From Rhizophlyctis rosea (Eukaryota > Chytridiomycota > Chytridiomycetes > Rhizophlyctidales > Rhizophlyctidaceae): 64,000 nt of DNA. Both the position numbers and the translations under genes were made by a program. The notes beneath the pieces are model-generated. The model was given only the letters and a program-made list of their open reading frames with translations, was not told the origin of the DNA and did no database searches. The stretch spans positions 29,620 through 93,619 of the forward strand of contig JADGJC010000155.1 in NCBI GenBank assembly GCA_027596075.1. Direction: 5' to 3'. Shown here piece by piece: positions 48,101 through 59,400 of the stretch (within the stretch, counting starts at the first letter, position 1; every line of letters begins with the position of its first letter).

Positions 48101-51100
48101 AGAGTTATCGTCGGGAGGCGGTGCTTGAGTTGGCGAGGGGCAAGGGAGCGAATGGGATGGTGTGGGAGGAAAGACTTGTGTTTGCGGCGGAGTGGGGCGT
48201 GGAGGTGTGGGATCTGGAGTTGGAGAGGATCAGGTTTGGGCTTGTGGATGGGGAGGTGGCGAGTAGGGATGTGGGAAGGTGGGAGGGAGAGGCGGAGAAG
48301 TTGTTCAGTGGAAAGGAAACAGAGGTTTGGAATAGGTTCGGACCTGTTCATGGGGAGGTTAGTCCCTGCTTCTTTCTTCAACTGCCTGCTTGTGCTGAAC
48401 ACAAGAAATCTCCCTTAGATTCGCGGTACGCAATTGGATAAATTGCAAACCCTATACCGCCTTCTACTGTCATCCACGCCAGGCTCGAATCCCGCACGTC
48501 AGAATCTTTCTAATCGATTGCAGGCTGTGCAAGATCTGCAGCAGAGCAGTATTGGGAAGCGGGTGGATTTCAAGGATGTTGTGGAGATGAGCGCTGCAGA
48601 GGGAGTGGAGGACGCTTATGTGGGGATGTGGAAAGACCTTGGTGGCGGGAAGGAGGTTTTGCAGGAGATGGCGAGGATTATGGAGTCGTAAGTGCTGCCA
48701 CATCAATTTTGCTTGGCGAACAGGGAACTTATTTTGGGGTGGCGCATCCTGCAGATTGGTTCGCATAAAACCATTGTCTCAATTTGCCGATGAGAAGGAT
48801 CTGGTTGATGCGGCGGATGTGCTTGATCCGGTTGTCAAGGCGAAGCGGGTTGTGAGTCGATTGTATAAGGTGTACGCGCAGGAGAGAACACCTAATGTTG
48901 GGTGGGAATATTTGGAAGAGGAAAGGTCGGTGCACCTGGCCTGCAAGCCGTGCGAGCAATGATGCTCATATGATTGTTTTTAGGGTGAACAAGGTGGTCC
49001 GAGAGATTGTGTCAGCTCTACAATACTTGATACCCGACGAGTTGGTGGAGATTGTGCGGAGCGTAACCGTCAACGAAAATGTGGGTTGATGGAGCTTCAA
49101 GATGACAGGCTTCTGCAAAGTTTTACACGGCTAAAATGTGTATTTTGATAGGCGTACGGGATACCAATCAACCAGCGACTTAGCGTTGTTGAGGAAGCTG
49201 AGCGAGTCGCCGCTCAAGGGGTTGATGCTGATAATAACAGTGCTGTATGTAAGCGGACGAATCAGTATATTGATCAGACGATGTTGATCATGTCCTTTTC
49301 ATGCAGGTGTTCGATGAATTGAAAGAGATCGGTCGACATATCCGGCTGGTTGCCGCGATCTCCAGTGTACAAGATGTTCAAACTTCGGAGACAGTTGCGG
49401 TAGAAAGAGTACGGCAATTCGATGAAGCCTTTGGAAAAGGAATGAAACAGGTTGGTTTATGCCGTTCAATGTTTGCGCTATTATGCCCCGCAAGCCATGC
49501 TAATGGTATCAACTCGCAGCTTGTCGTCATATGCCTACGTATGATCATCGCTGGCACATTGCCTACCATTATGCACGAAGTTTCTAAAATCTTGGAAGGG
49601 TACGCCGCCAATGATCAAAGGGGAGCAAATTCAGCGGAGCTTTTGGCCATCAATTTTATGTATGCCGAAGCCTTGAGGTGCATTGTGGGCAAGCCGAGCC
49701 ATGAAGAGTTTGGGAAGGTGTTCAGGAAGGGAGTGGATTCTCCTGTGGCGGCTTTGGAGAGGGTGGTGGGCAGTGTTGTGGGACACGGGAATCGGCTGCG
49801 CGAAAAAGAGACCAAGATCATTGTTGAGCAGCCAGTGGTGAAAAGCGCCTCCAACTTGAATATGATTGAGACGGGCTCTAGCACGGAGGAAAGTGGGGAG
49901 GGTTGGGATGTTGGAGTGGATGTAGATATTGATGATGTGGACGGAAGTGCGGAGGGGTGGGATGTTGATGTTGATGTAGATATTGATGATATCGACGCTG
50001 GCGTTGAAAGTCAAGAAAGTGCAGTCACTGGAGAGAGATTGAAAGGTGTTGATGTCGAACTGGAGGAGGTGTTGAAGGATGGACTAAAGAACATTGCGGA
50101 GCAAGCAGAAATTTATGGCGGCGGGATGGCTATGGAGGCTGTTGCACTCTTGCAGAAGGTGAGGCTCCTCTCCAGATCCAAGTCCGTACCAAACTTCTTA
50201 TCATATTTGATATGATTTAGTGGTTCGTCTTGGGCGACCGGGATGCTCAGAAATTCCAGAAGTTCAAACTGGGGGCGATTGTAAAGGGTGCTTGGGGGAT
50301 CGAGGTAAGTGAACAGGTCGCCATGTTACCTTCTCATCTAACGTAGCGTTGTTGGTTGACCACTATCTGATGACAGATTCCGGACACCAACATTACCGAA
50401 GCCGAAGCTCAAACGCAGTTGTTTGATCGTCTTCTTACGCTGACCACCACCGCACAACAAGCTCAGTCGCTCGTAGCGGTACTGGCGGAGTTTTTGGCTG
50501 TGGCAACAACTATAGCGGCCACTGCGCAGCAGCACGCCGTTGTCCCACATCTACAGGATTGTTGGAAACGATTATTTATCTGGATGACCGAGCATGGCGA
50601 GTTTGAAATGCTGGCCATGACGAGGGTCGAGTTTGATGCATTTGATATGCTGAACGAAGCGGTATGCTCTGACTTTCTTACATTCCCACCGCGATTTCGA
50701 TTTAAAAAGCCCGAATTGTTTGAACAATCAGGGCGACATGGCACTTCTCGACGCGCTCCGGAAAGACCGAATATCAGAATACTATAAACACCTCTTTCTC
50801 TCGCATCGGGACTGGCTCGCCACAAGTGCTGGTCCGGATTTGAGATCTCGCGTGGAAGACCCTTCCATGGCCCTTGATGAATCTCTGCGTACGGATCGGC
50901 TCTTGCATATATTGATATGTGCCCGCGGATTGGCTGCCGAATTTGTTAGCACTCCACTGTGGGATGCTATCACAAGCACATTACTGTCGCGCCCATCCGG
51001 TGCATCCCAGAACGGGGGATTGAGGGGCGTGTTGATCAAATCTGTCGCAGGAGATCTCGTGAGTCGCGGACGTATGTCTGCTGCAGCAGCACTGACGTTC

Positions 51101-51316
51101 GGATACTTGAGGAGTCCCCGGGAAGTTGCAGTGGGACTCGACGCTAGGGTTGGAGTTCTGCTGGGGCTCCTGGGGAGCAACATTGATATAGCAAGTCAGG
51201 AAGACACGGCAGCGGATGGCATTGAGGGGAAGATTTTGAGGCGGTTTATCGGGAATGGGGAGGAGGTGGTGGAAGCTTGTCAGGAGGTGGTTCGGAGGAT
51301 CACACACCCAAATTAG
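42124..51316 (+). CDS. NBAS/Sec39-type ER-Golgi tethering protein
   Basis: NBAS/Sec39 belongs to the Dsl1/NRZ tether for Golgi-to-ER vesicles. Twelve exons (42124-46222, 46295-46454, 46532-47399, 47464-48357, 48419-48687, 48755-48925, 48984-49080, 49152-49244, 49307-50158, 50221-50304, 50377-50661, 50732-51316) close in phase to 2818 residues. The N-terminus has beta-propeller-like repeats (VAWSPDSSLLAVSGSNGEIQV; HGMAVAPDGRYLLTVDCEGS). A Sec39 region follows with ALRSKIAAKDYAAALSLAQK and DRKWVLDQCLETVPEGV...LLLQYG, close to NBAS. Later helical blocks include LPIQIRLHPDRLSLIRHVLG. Two Asp-Val/Ile-Asp tracts (near 47776-47820 and 49900-49995) interrupt the C-terminal half. A 69-nt segment at 49450-49518 with GT...AG ends and no stop may be an optional intron. 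Open-frame GTG at 42049 is not used; ATG 42124 is. Confidence 0.88.
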
Positions 51317-51715
51317 GGTGCCCTTTCAAGTATCAGATAATTATTTGTAGTGTATATAGTGAGCTTATTAGCGGCTTTACCGCTAGTTCTGTATAATTTT
51401 GTGTAGCAGACGCAATTAACAGGCTTTATTGTGAATGTTTGGCAATCCGCGCAGTATTGGTTGATGTTGATGCATGTGATTTGGAGTTTATGCTTTCTTC
51501 AATTGGAGGAACGCAACTTTGGGTCATGAGGACCCGTGGCTTGGATGCACTGTTTAGTATGCAGGGGTGTCTTCGTGCAAGCGCTCCCCCATTCGCGCAG
51601 TCGCGCCCCAACAAGGCTTTCCAGCTGCAACACATTCATCTATTCCGGATGAAACGGCTTGCACACCTATTGCCCTTTTACAATATCAAGTGCTCTCTGG
51701 TTGGGACTTGACAAT
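51317..51715. other. Spacer
   Basis: About 400 bases between NBAS and the psi-K-x-E gene on the same strand; TATA-like TATATA near 51352 lies in the presumed NBAS 3' end. One short frame only. Confidence 0.4.
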
Positions 51716-53328
51716 ATGGCTTACGTGATGGGTGGACCCAGCAACCCTGCTGCCCGCAACCGTAAGAAACCGCCTGCTCAACTTCAGCAATGATGAGACT
51801 CACTCTGCTTCCTTAGCCCGCGGACGGCGTCACGAGGAAAACAGCGATGACAGCGACAACTCAAAGTCAAGAGGAGAACCCAACTCTGACGATGGTCTGT
51901 GCTACGCGTCAAACACTCACTGGACAGCAAAGTTGACACTTTGTACACTTGTTTCCTTCAGAGGCCAACATCCGTGAGAAATATTACTTGTCCTGCAACG
52001 TCAACTTTGCAGAGCTCCGGGCTGGATCGGAGATGGAAGCTATCAGGTTGGCAGAATTCCCGCGTCCACAGGCCTTCGACACGCTTGCTCACCCAACAAA
52101 AGGAATATTGAAGGTGAGACTGAAACCACCATAGCTTTCGTGCCGAATCAGTCGGTCCTGGAGATCACGGGCGCAACTTGGGATGGGGTCTCTGCTGCGT
52201 AAGTTCACCCTTTGGAATTGTTCGTCTGACAGCCTAATTTATTTTCTTACAGTCGCAAGGAACTGCAAAGATTGTTCAGTCAGGACGCCTCAATTGCCCC
52301 CCGTCGTTTGGTAGGCACCTTTGAAAATATCAAGATATGAGAAGATGTCGATTGTCACAGACTGATCACTCGCCGTTGCCATTTGACAGTATCCGAATGC
52401 ACCCCATCCCTCGAAATGGGGTCGGAGGAGAGACGTGAAGACGACCATTCGTTTCGGTATGGGGCCATACTCTCTTGAATTTCAATGCGATTGTACCAAA
52501 CTATTCGTACCAGCCACGCAGGATGTTCGTGATGAGCCAGATCACTTCCCGTCTGGCACTGCGCTGCCGCCACCTGAAGAGGTCTCAGACGAGTCGGACT
52601 ATGAATATGTTCATCCAACACCTTCCGCGGCACGAGCAACATCCCCCAATGAAGGTCTCCCGCCTGATCGGGTACGACCGTGGCACCCAGTACCGGGCGA
52701 AAGGCTGGAGGATCGTGCAAACCGCAAAAGGAAGTGCAAAGAACGTCGGTCGACGCGGAAGAAGCAGCGGATGTTGAGCAGTGCTCTGATGATCGCGTGA
52801 GGAATCTGCTTCTGATATTTCATACACAGAAGGCTTCAAGCTTATTTTTTTGAAACAGTTCTGCAAGGGGAGAAGTTGGCTCACCATCATCAACCGCTGA
52901 AACTCACAGTAACAATGGTACGACGCCGTCGTATCGGATGTGGCCGACACTAAGGACGATCCATTTAGATGACGCGCGTCGCAGAGAAGAATGGAGATCG
53001 CGTCCAGCGCGACCGTCCAATTGGAGTCCGGGCCCTTCATCGTCTGGGTAAGTGTTTTATTGCGACAAAAGGCTGCAAACTTCGGGTCGATGAAAAATGA
53101 ATTGACAGTGTTGTCGGCAGCATGAAAAGTGAGGAAGTTCATCACAGTGCCGCTGCTCCAGTTAAGCCTGAGGATGCCGACTATAGTGCCGCCACTGCAG
53201 TGAAGCGTGAGGATGCCGACTATAGTGCCGCCACTTTAGTGAAGCGTGAGGAATCTGTTCAAATCGCTCCCTTGGCGGTGAAGGCTGAGGGAGATGAAGG
53301 GGCGGGTGAGGAACGTTCAGTAAAGTAA
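51716..53328 (+). CDS. Unrecognised protein with tandem psi-K-x-E (SUMO-type) motifs, 398 residues
   Basis: Eight exons (51716-51761, 51817-51894, 51962-52113, 52152-52198, 52253-52310, 52390-52796, 52859-53047, 53109-53328) read continuously from ATG to TAA. Seven junctions agree in phase; the 38-nt intron at 52114-52151 is unusually short. The N-terminus is Ser/Asp-rich (RHEENSDDSDNSKSRGE). A compact middle contains KYYLSCNVNFAELRAG, VLEITGATWDGVSAA and TIRFGMGPYSLEFQCD. An acidic stretch and a basic cluster (RKRKCKERRSTRKKQR) follow, likely a nuclear localisation signal. The C-terminus repeats V-K-x-E(D/E) at about 15-residue spacing: VKPEDADYSAAT, VKREDADYSAAT, VKREES, VKAEGD, after MKSEE. 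These fit the SUMO acceptor consensus. Family unknown; a nuclear, sumoylated factor is my inference. Confidence 0.65.
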
Positions 53329-54467
53329 CATTTGCTTAGTGTATGGCGGCAAGTCCTCGCATATCTCACTGTCGCCTGTAGTAGGGAGTTCACTGGTGGC
53401 GCATCGTCAACTCAACTTCGGAATGGTTTGGAAATGAGATCGAAACCAAAACCGGAGTTTGAGTATTGCATCATTCCGCCGGGGGTGCTAAGCAATTGCA
53501 ATGATGCTACGTTGATATCCCGGATGCGGGAGGTAATGGTTTTCGAAGATTGTTGAGTTCACAAACGTTTGATCATGAACAGTTTTGACAGGTCGAACGA
53601 CAAACGAATACCGTTTGCAAGTTTAGCCGCAAGAAGGGAGTATGTATGCTCATCGGCGGGCGTCAAACATAACGTCGACCCACCTAACAGCCATTACCAG
53701 GCATATATGGTGACGGGAGATACTATGCAAGATGTTGAAGCGGCCATATCAGTTTTCAAAGAGCACAACAAGAGCCGCAAGGTGGTGAACAATGTGCTGG
53801 GTATTCCATGCCTTTGCCATAACTGATGTGAGCATTCAGGAGCACCAACCCAAGGAAGACAATGACAATCCTCCTCGCCATTTCGAAAGTCGCTCATTCA
53901 CTGAATTGTTTCAACCATTCTTGCATTGTCCAGAGCCACGGGAGGAGCCACCGGGAGAGGCGGAGGAGCATCACGCTGGTCATTTGTGAAGTCATATTGC
54001 TATCGGATGTCCTGCATTGCGCAATGAGGAGGAAGCTCACAGCTTTTGTGTATTCGATGCTGAAGCCTTTTTTGTGTGTGATTGACTTGATTGCTGTATA
54101 TGGGGCAGTGTTGCTTGGTTTTCCTATTGAGCACATCTGTCAAGAGAAACGCTTTTGATGCGTGAATAATGAATGGCGGTTTCCACCTACACTCGTCCCG
54201 TCTAAGTGGGATCATGTACCTTCCCCTATGCAAATGGGAGCTATGGAGTTCGGGACATTGAACTCTTACTGTAGGTTCAGCAAAATCGTTGGTCACCAGT
54301 ATGCACTTGGTTATAAACAACTTTGACATACGCAGACGTTCACGTATTCATACATGAAATTGCCGGAACTCGGCATGATCTATTGATGAGGGGCCAGCCC
54401 TGCCCAACCTTGGTCTATCTAAATAGACATACAACTAGTCATCCGCAGGACAAGCTGTGTAAGCTGA
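53329..54467. other. No gene recognised
   Basis: Short frames only. One plus-strand frame (53569-53826) has a protein-like end (TGDTMQDVEAAISVFKEH) but no family and no splice partners. Confidence 0.35.
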
Positions 54468-55666
54468 TCAATGGTGTTGGACCTTGGTGTACGAAACCTT
54501 GGTGGTAGTTGTCTTCTTGCTGTAACAGCTTGTTAGTGCATCTAATCAGACACCGTACGGTAGCTGTCGCATGTAGCACAACTTACGTGATGGCGGTGGT
54601 GGTGATTGGAAGAACGGTGGTGGTAGTGACAGGTCCGTTTTTGTCCAAACCAAAGAATTTGACGGCATAAGAAACCATACTTGGGACCCAGGTGTAGAGG
54701 TTGTGAGTCGACCCCTTCAAACTGTATGCCTCGACCTCCACAACGCCGTTCTTGGTGTACTGCGACCTGGTCCAGTTCCCCTCCGGAGCATCGACCTTGG
54801 GCTTGACATTCTGCACACCGAGGATAGTAGTCCATTCTTTCAAAGCCTCCAAGTGGTTCTGATAGTTCAAGATCTCGTCGTCCGTACCGTGCCACAACTG
54901 AATGCGAGGATATTGGCCGCGGTAGGCGGGGTATGCACGCTTGACCATGTCAGCCCATTGTTTGCCGGTGTGGGTGATGTTTCCGGAGGCGCACTCCGAG
55001 TTCCAAAGGCCAGGATCGGTGGTAGCGAAGCAGCCGAAGGGCACACCCGCCATGGAGGCACCTGCAGCAAAGACATCGGGGTAGGCGCCGATGAGGGCTT
55101 GCGTTGCCATGGCACCAGAAGAGATACCAGTGACAAAGGTACGAGCGAGATCCGTCTTGTACTTCTTTTGAGCGTACTTGACCTGTTGGGTAGAAAGGTA
55201 TGTAAGACTGTTAAGGTCAACAAGCTCCACTTCATCAGCTAGTCACTCACCATGTTGATCATCGTCAAGGTATCACTTCCACCATTGTGCTTCAGTGCTT
55301 GAGGGGTGCACACATCCCAGCAGCGGCTGTCCCTGGTTGGGTTGTCAGGGTAGATGACAATGAATCCATATTTGTCAGCGAAGTTCCTCCATTCGGTTCC
55401 GGTGAACATATCCCAAGCGGACCCATGACACCAATGGGGAGCGAGGACAAGAGCAGGCTTGTGTGGCACAACGTCGGGAACATAGATGTCCATGGTGAGG
55501 TTGTTAGGGTTCGGTCCGCCCCACATTGTGACATTCCTGCCGAGATGAAAGTCAGAAATCATATTGTACAATCCGAATTGATTACAAGCTACACATACTG
55601 CAGAGCGGCAGCGGCAGCCCCTGTGGCGAGAAATGCGACAGCGGTAATGGCCGTTGTTGCGTGCAT
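54468..55666 (-). CDS. Secreted esterase of the PHB-depolymerase/CE1 type (feruloyl or acetylxylan esterase-like)
   Basis: Four exons (55666-55599, 55536-55251, 55182-54587, 54519-54468) close in phase to 333 residues. A typical signal peptide opens the protein (MHATTAITAVAFLATGAAAA). The alpha/beta-hydrolase core follows: PALVLAPHWCHGSAWDM (oxyanion region), then the nucleophile elbow GISSGAMAT, an Asp in HGTDDEILNY, and a His in KGSTHNLYTW. Cys residues around WDVCTP and ECASG fit secreted disulphides. Such enzymes cut ester links on plant cell-wall xylan or polyesters; exact substrate unknown. The C-terminus is a Thr-rich linker (PVTTTTVLPITTTAIT) of the kind that usually leads to a carbohydrate-binding module, but it ends KVSYTKVQHH with no module visible. 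Confidence 0.88.
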
Positions 55667-56428
55667 GGTCGAAGTGTCCGTCGTACTATTGTGCAGCCTG
55701 AAGGGAGAGCCTACGGGAACCTGGAATGGATCTGCTCCAATCTGCTCCATATATATATTCGATTTGCGCTTGCACAAAGCTTGACAGGAACATGTAAGTT
55801 GCGTGGCGCCTTGGCATGACTTTAGCCGCCACTCTAAACGAGTTTTCGCATGGACCTCTTGGCGCCCAAATCTGACAATCGTTGCGCTCTTTTGGCCAAA
55901 TAGGGCAACGTTTTTCCGTGATGGCAGCAGAAAGGAACATGAAGAGGCAGGGGTTTAATGGGGACGCGTCTGTTGGTAACTTGGGGCCTTGATGAGGGTG
56001 AATGAGCTTCTTGTCATCACTTTTGTCTTACACCATAGTCATGGGTGTGTAACGTCAATTCCATGTCCTTTGGGTGTGGCTTTTCTATGTATGGTCAAAT
56101 TGATTTGCCACAAAAAAGTTGTAATGCGTCAAGATTTGAGTGTGCGAACTTGCGATCACTGCCAAAATTTCCACGAATTCCTGCTCCAATACACTTCGGC
56201 GGGAGTCATCTAAGTATCCACCCGCTTGTGTTGTAGACACTTATATGATCTTTCTATCACCATATCACGTGATCCGCCCTTATACAAGTCAACAGTTTGC
56301 TCCAGTTTTCAAGAGTCGTGTCCCAGGGTAAGCCATGTCAGTCATGTCATTTGGTTTGAGAAGACAATGAAAAGGTGTTTGTATTTGGCTCGTCTTGTAC
56401 ATAAACACATGTGATACTATCTTGCTCC
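55667..56428. promoter_or_regulatory. Upstream of esterase
   Basis: Intergenic, with TATATATA at about 55749-55756, about 85 bases upstream of the esterase start on its strand and a good candidate TATA element. Otherwise short frames only. Confidence 0.5.
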
Positions 56429-59400
56429 CTAAGCCGTTTCTAATCCCTGAGGCCACTCGGTCTCCATGCCGGATGCTTTGCCAGCACCTTGACATACTTT
56501 CCTCAAAACATCCTCAAACTTGCTCTTCACGTTTTGCACACCCTCTGCAACCAGCAACACCTTTCCCTCCTTCTGGGCTAAAATCTGTTGACACCACTTC
56601 CGTAGCACCAGTCCGCTCAGGACCTCAGCCCCTCGTGCCTCTCGTGCGCCCTCCAAATTCACCTCTGCCCGGACGTCCTCCATCAGGAAATCCACAAAAT
56701 CTAAGGCTAAAGAAAGGGGAGGCGCCCAATTCCAGCTCGGGCCAGTTGGTGAAGTGTATGAGCCCGCGGGCGTAAACGCTGAGACGATTTGGGCTGCTAA
56801 TTCGGGTAGAGTCGCAGGCGGGTAGGGCAAGGTGAGCATGGCTTTGAGATGTCGGAAATACCCGTCAGGATACTTCAGAATGAATTGAGGGTTGGCAGTA
56901 ATAAGATTATGGGTGCATTTCAGGTAAACGCGGTTCAGATGGGGTCGTTGTCGCTGCTGCATACTTCTGGGTGGCTGATGGAAAGATGCATATTAATACA
57001 TTGGTCATCAGCTGGAATCTCGACAACCGAAGAGGAAATGGAATCAACCAGAATACATACCCTTTCTAATCTTGGTAAAATAGCCGTTCCATTCATTGGC
57101 CTGCTTGATCCATTCTTCCTTCAATCCTATCACCCTAAGCTTCATCGTCCGTCCGACCGTGTCCCCACCATCGAAGCCAATTCCTCCAACAAATGGAAAC
57201 AGAACCCCACTCGCAACTTTCAATGGCACCGGATGCACTTCCAAGAATGCGGTCAAATCAACTTGTCCCAATCGCCCATCAGCAATTGCTTCCAGAAGTA
57301 AAGCCGCTGCCGGAGATATATTCTGGAGCACCGACGCAGCATCGGTGCGTGTGGGCACCTGCGTGCTTGCCCCGATTGCCACCCGATTGATGAACAGCAA
57401 AAGCTTGGAAAGGACTTGCGCGACTTCTTGGAAACCCGCCCCATTGCGTGGACGTTGGGACAGGTCGTTGATGCACTCATGCAGAAATGGGCAGATATAT
57501 GCGCTAGCCGAGATGAAGGTAGCATTTGAAGCCTTCGTCATACACCGCCACGCAAGATCCGCATCCGCACCCATCCAAGCCGCTGCCTTGGCTCTCGCGA
57601 AAAACCCAGCAATTAGGCGGGAGCCACCTCCCACCTCACGAACGTCGACCATCTCACGAACAACACCCTTGCTCACTGCGGCATTTGCCACAAAATCAGC
57701 AACTACTGCAATCCTATCTATCTGAGCTATATAAAAGCCATCATCCTTCGCGACTTTGTCTATAAATGCCTCGGCCGCGGGAATGTGATACCGACCCCAC
57801 TTGATCAGCGCGTCCAATTGAATCATGTCGCAGAAAATGGATTCGGACACAACACTATCAGTCTCTCGAACAATGCAATTGATCAAGGAGCTCCTGGCAT
57901 TGTCAGTCGGCATCGATTCCACAACTCGCACAATTTGGTTTAGGACATAGGTGCTGTCGTCGCAATGCTCGTTGGTCACGTCTATGATGTGTTTAAGTAA
58001 CGCTTCCCCTTCTTGCACATTCTCATTCTCGGAAACACGAAAATCCGGTCGGAAGAGCGCAATTTGCCTTTCCAATGCAACACAGTAGAACATGACATCC
58101 AGCCCATGATCCAGGAGTGGTCTGACAATCGCCATTCGGTCCTCCTTACAATTCCAATCCTTCGTTTCCATGAACAGCTACTGGCTGTCGAGGTGCAAAC
58201 TTTTTAGCAAATCGGCGGCGCGACGGCGCGTCACTGAGTTGCTTTCCGGGTCCACCGTGAGATCCGCTAAGCCCCGAACAACGTCGATCAATTCGCTCCA
58301 TGCCGCCTCCGGATCCCTACCAACACATTCCGCAATCCCCGTGAATACCACATCCCATAAACGCCTTTCTTCGTTACTCCCAGGTATCGGTACCTCCGCA
58401 CCGATGATCTGCCGCCACTCCTGTGCCAAATCCCCCACATTGTCTTTTACAATCCAAAAATCAACGACTGTCTGCAATGCAATTTGCCGCAAATTGACAA
58501 TGTACTCCCAGTCGGCGTCCGTCCGATCCACAACTGTCTTTGAACACATGGGCTTCAACACTCTCATTAAATATCTCCCTTGTGCCTCCTTCAGCAACGT
58601 CATCCCTGCAAGTGCTGCAACCTCCGAATTCGAAACCCGGCCTCTACGCGGGACACCTCCTGGCGAAACCTCTGCTATGGTGGGGCGGACTGCCAACAGC
58701 GCTCTTGCCGATCCGTCACGTTTTAGCCCTTTCTTTGTGGCAGCACCTTCTAACACAGACCACATCCATTTGGCAGTGTTCCCATCGATACCCTTTGCAA
58801 AACTCTCGCCAATAACGCGGACAGCCCCTTGAATGATGACCACCCGAACATCTTTGTGTAGGCCCTCCCAATCCCACAATTGCTGTATCATCGCGCGAGT
58901 GGGCACCTCAGCAATGTGATCAAAAGACAGGCGGATCAACTCCTTCATGACCGTGACCCTATTCAACTTCCATGGTGGACCCCGCACAACGTTGACCACG
59001 TGTGAAGCGGCTATGGAAGGGGGAAGGTGCTTTAGGCAATTTTTGGCGGCGTAGATGGCGGTTCGCGCTAAATCAGTTTGCAGGTAGTCGGGAGAAAGCA
59101 ACACTTGCGCTGCGGCCCCAGGTTCCGATAGGTTTGGGATAAACATCAAGATTGCTTCATGCACTCGTTGAGGGAGCTTTTCGTCCGCGAGCAGGTGCTG
59201 CAGTTGGTTTACCGTTATGGTTGGTAGCTCCATAAGCCTCGTGCAGGCGTGAAGGCGTGAATACTCTGCACAAGTTGTGTCGTGTAGTTGTTTCAGATAC
59301 CGAGATGAAAAGATTGAGCATTGGTATGGAGCCAGGGTTTTCAAATTCGGGGGTTCAAAGATGGGTGGGGGATTGGTAGCTGTAGGCTCCCTCTTTTGAT

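Noticed and set aside
52585..53145. 186-codon minus-strand frame opposite the psi-K-x-E gene.
   Set aside because: The plus-strand exons close in phase across several canonical introns there; the minus frame is a shadow.
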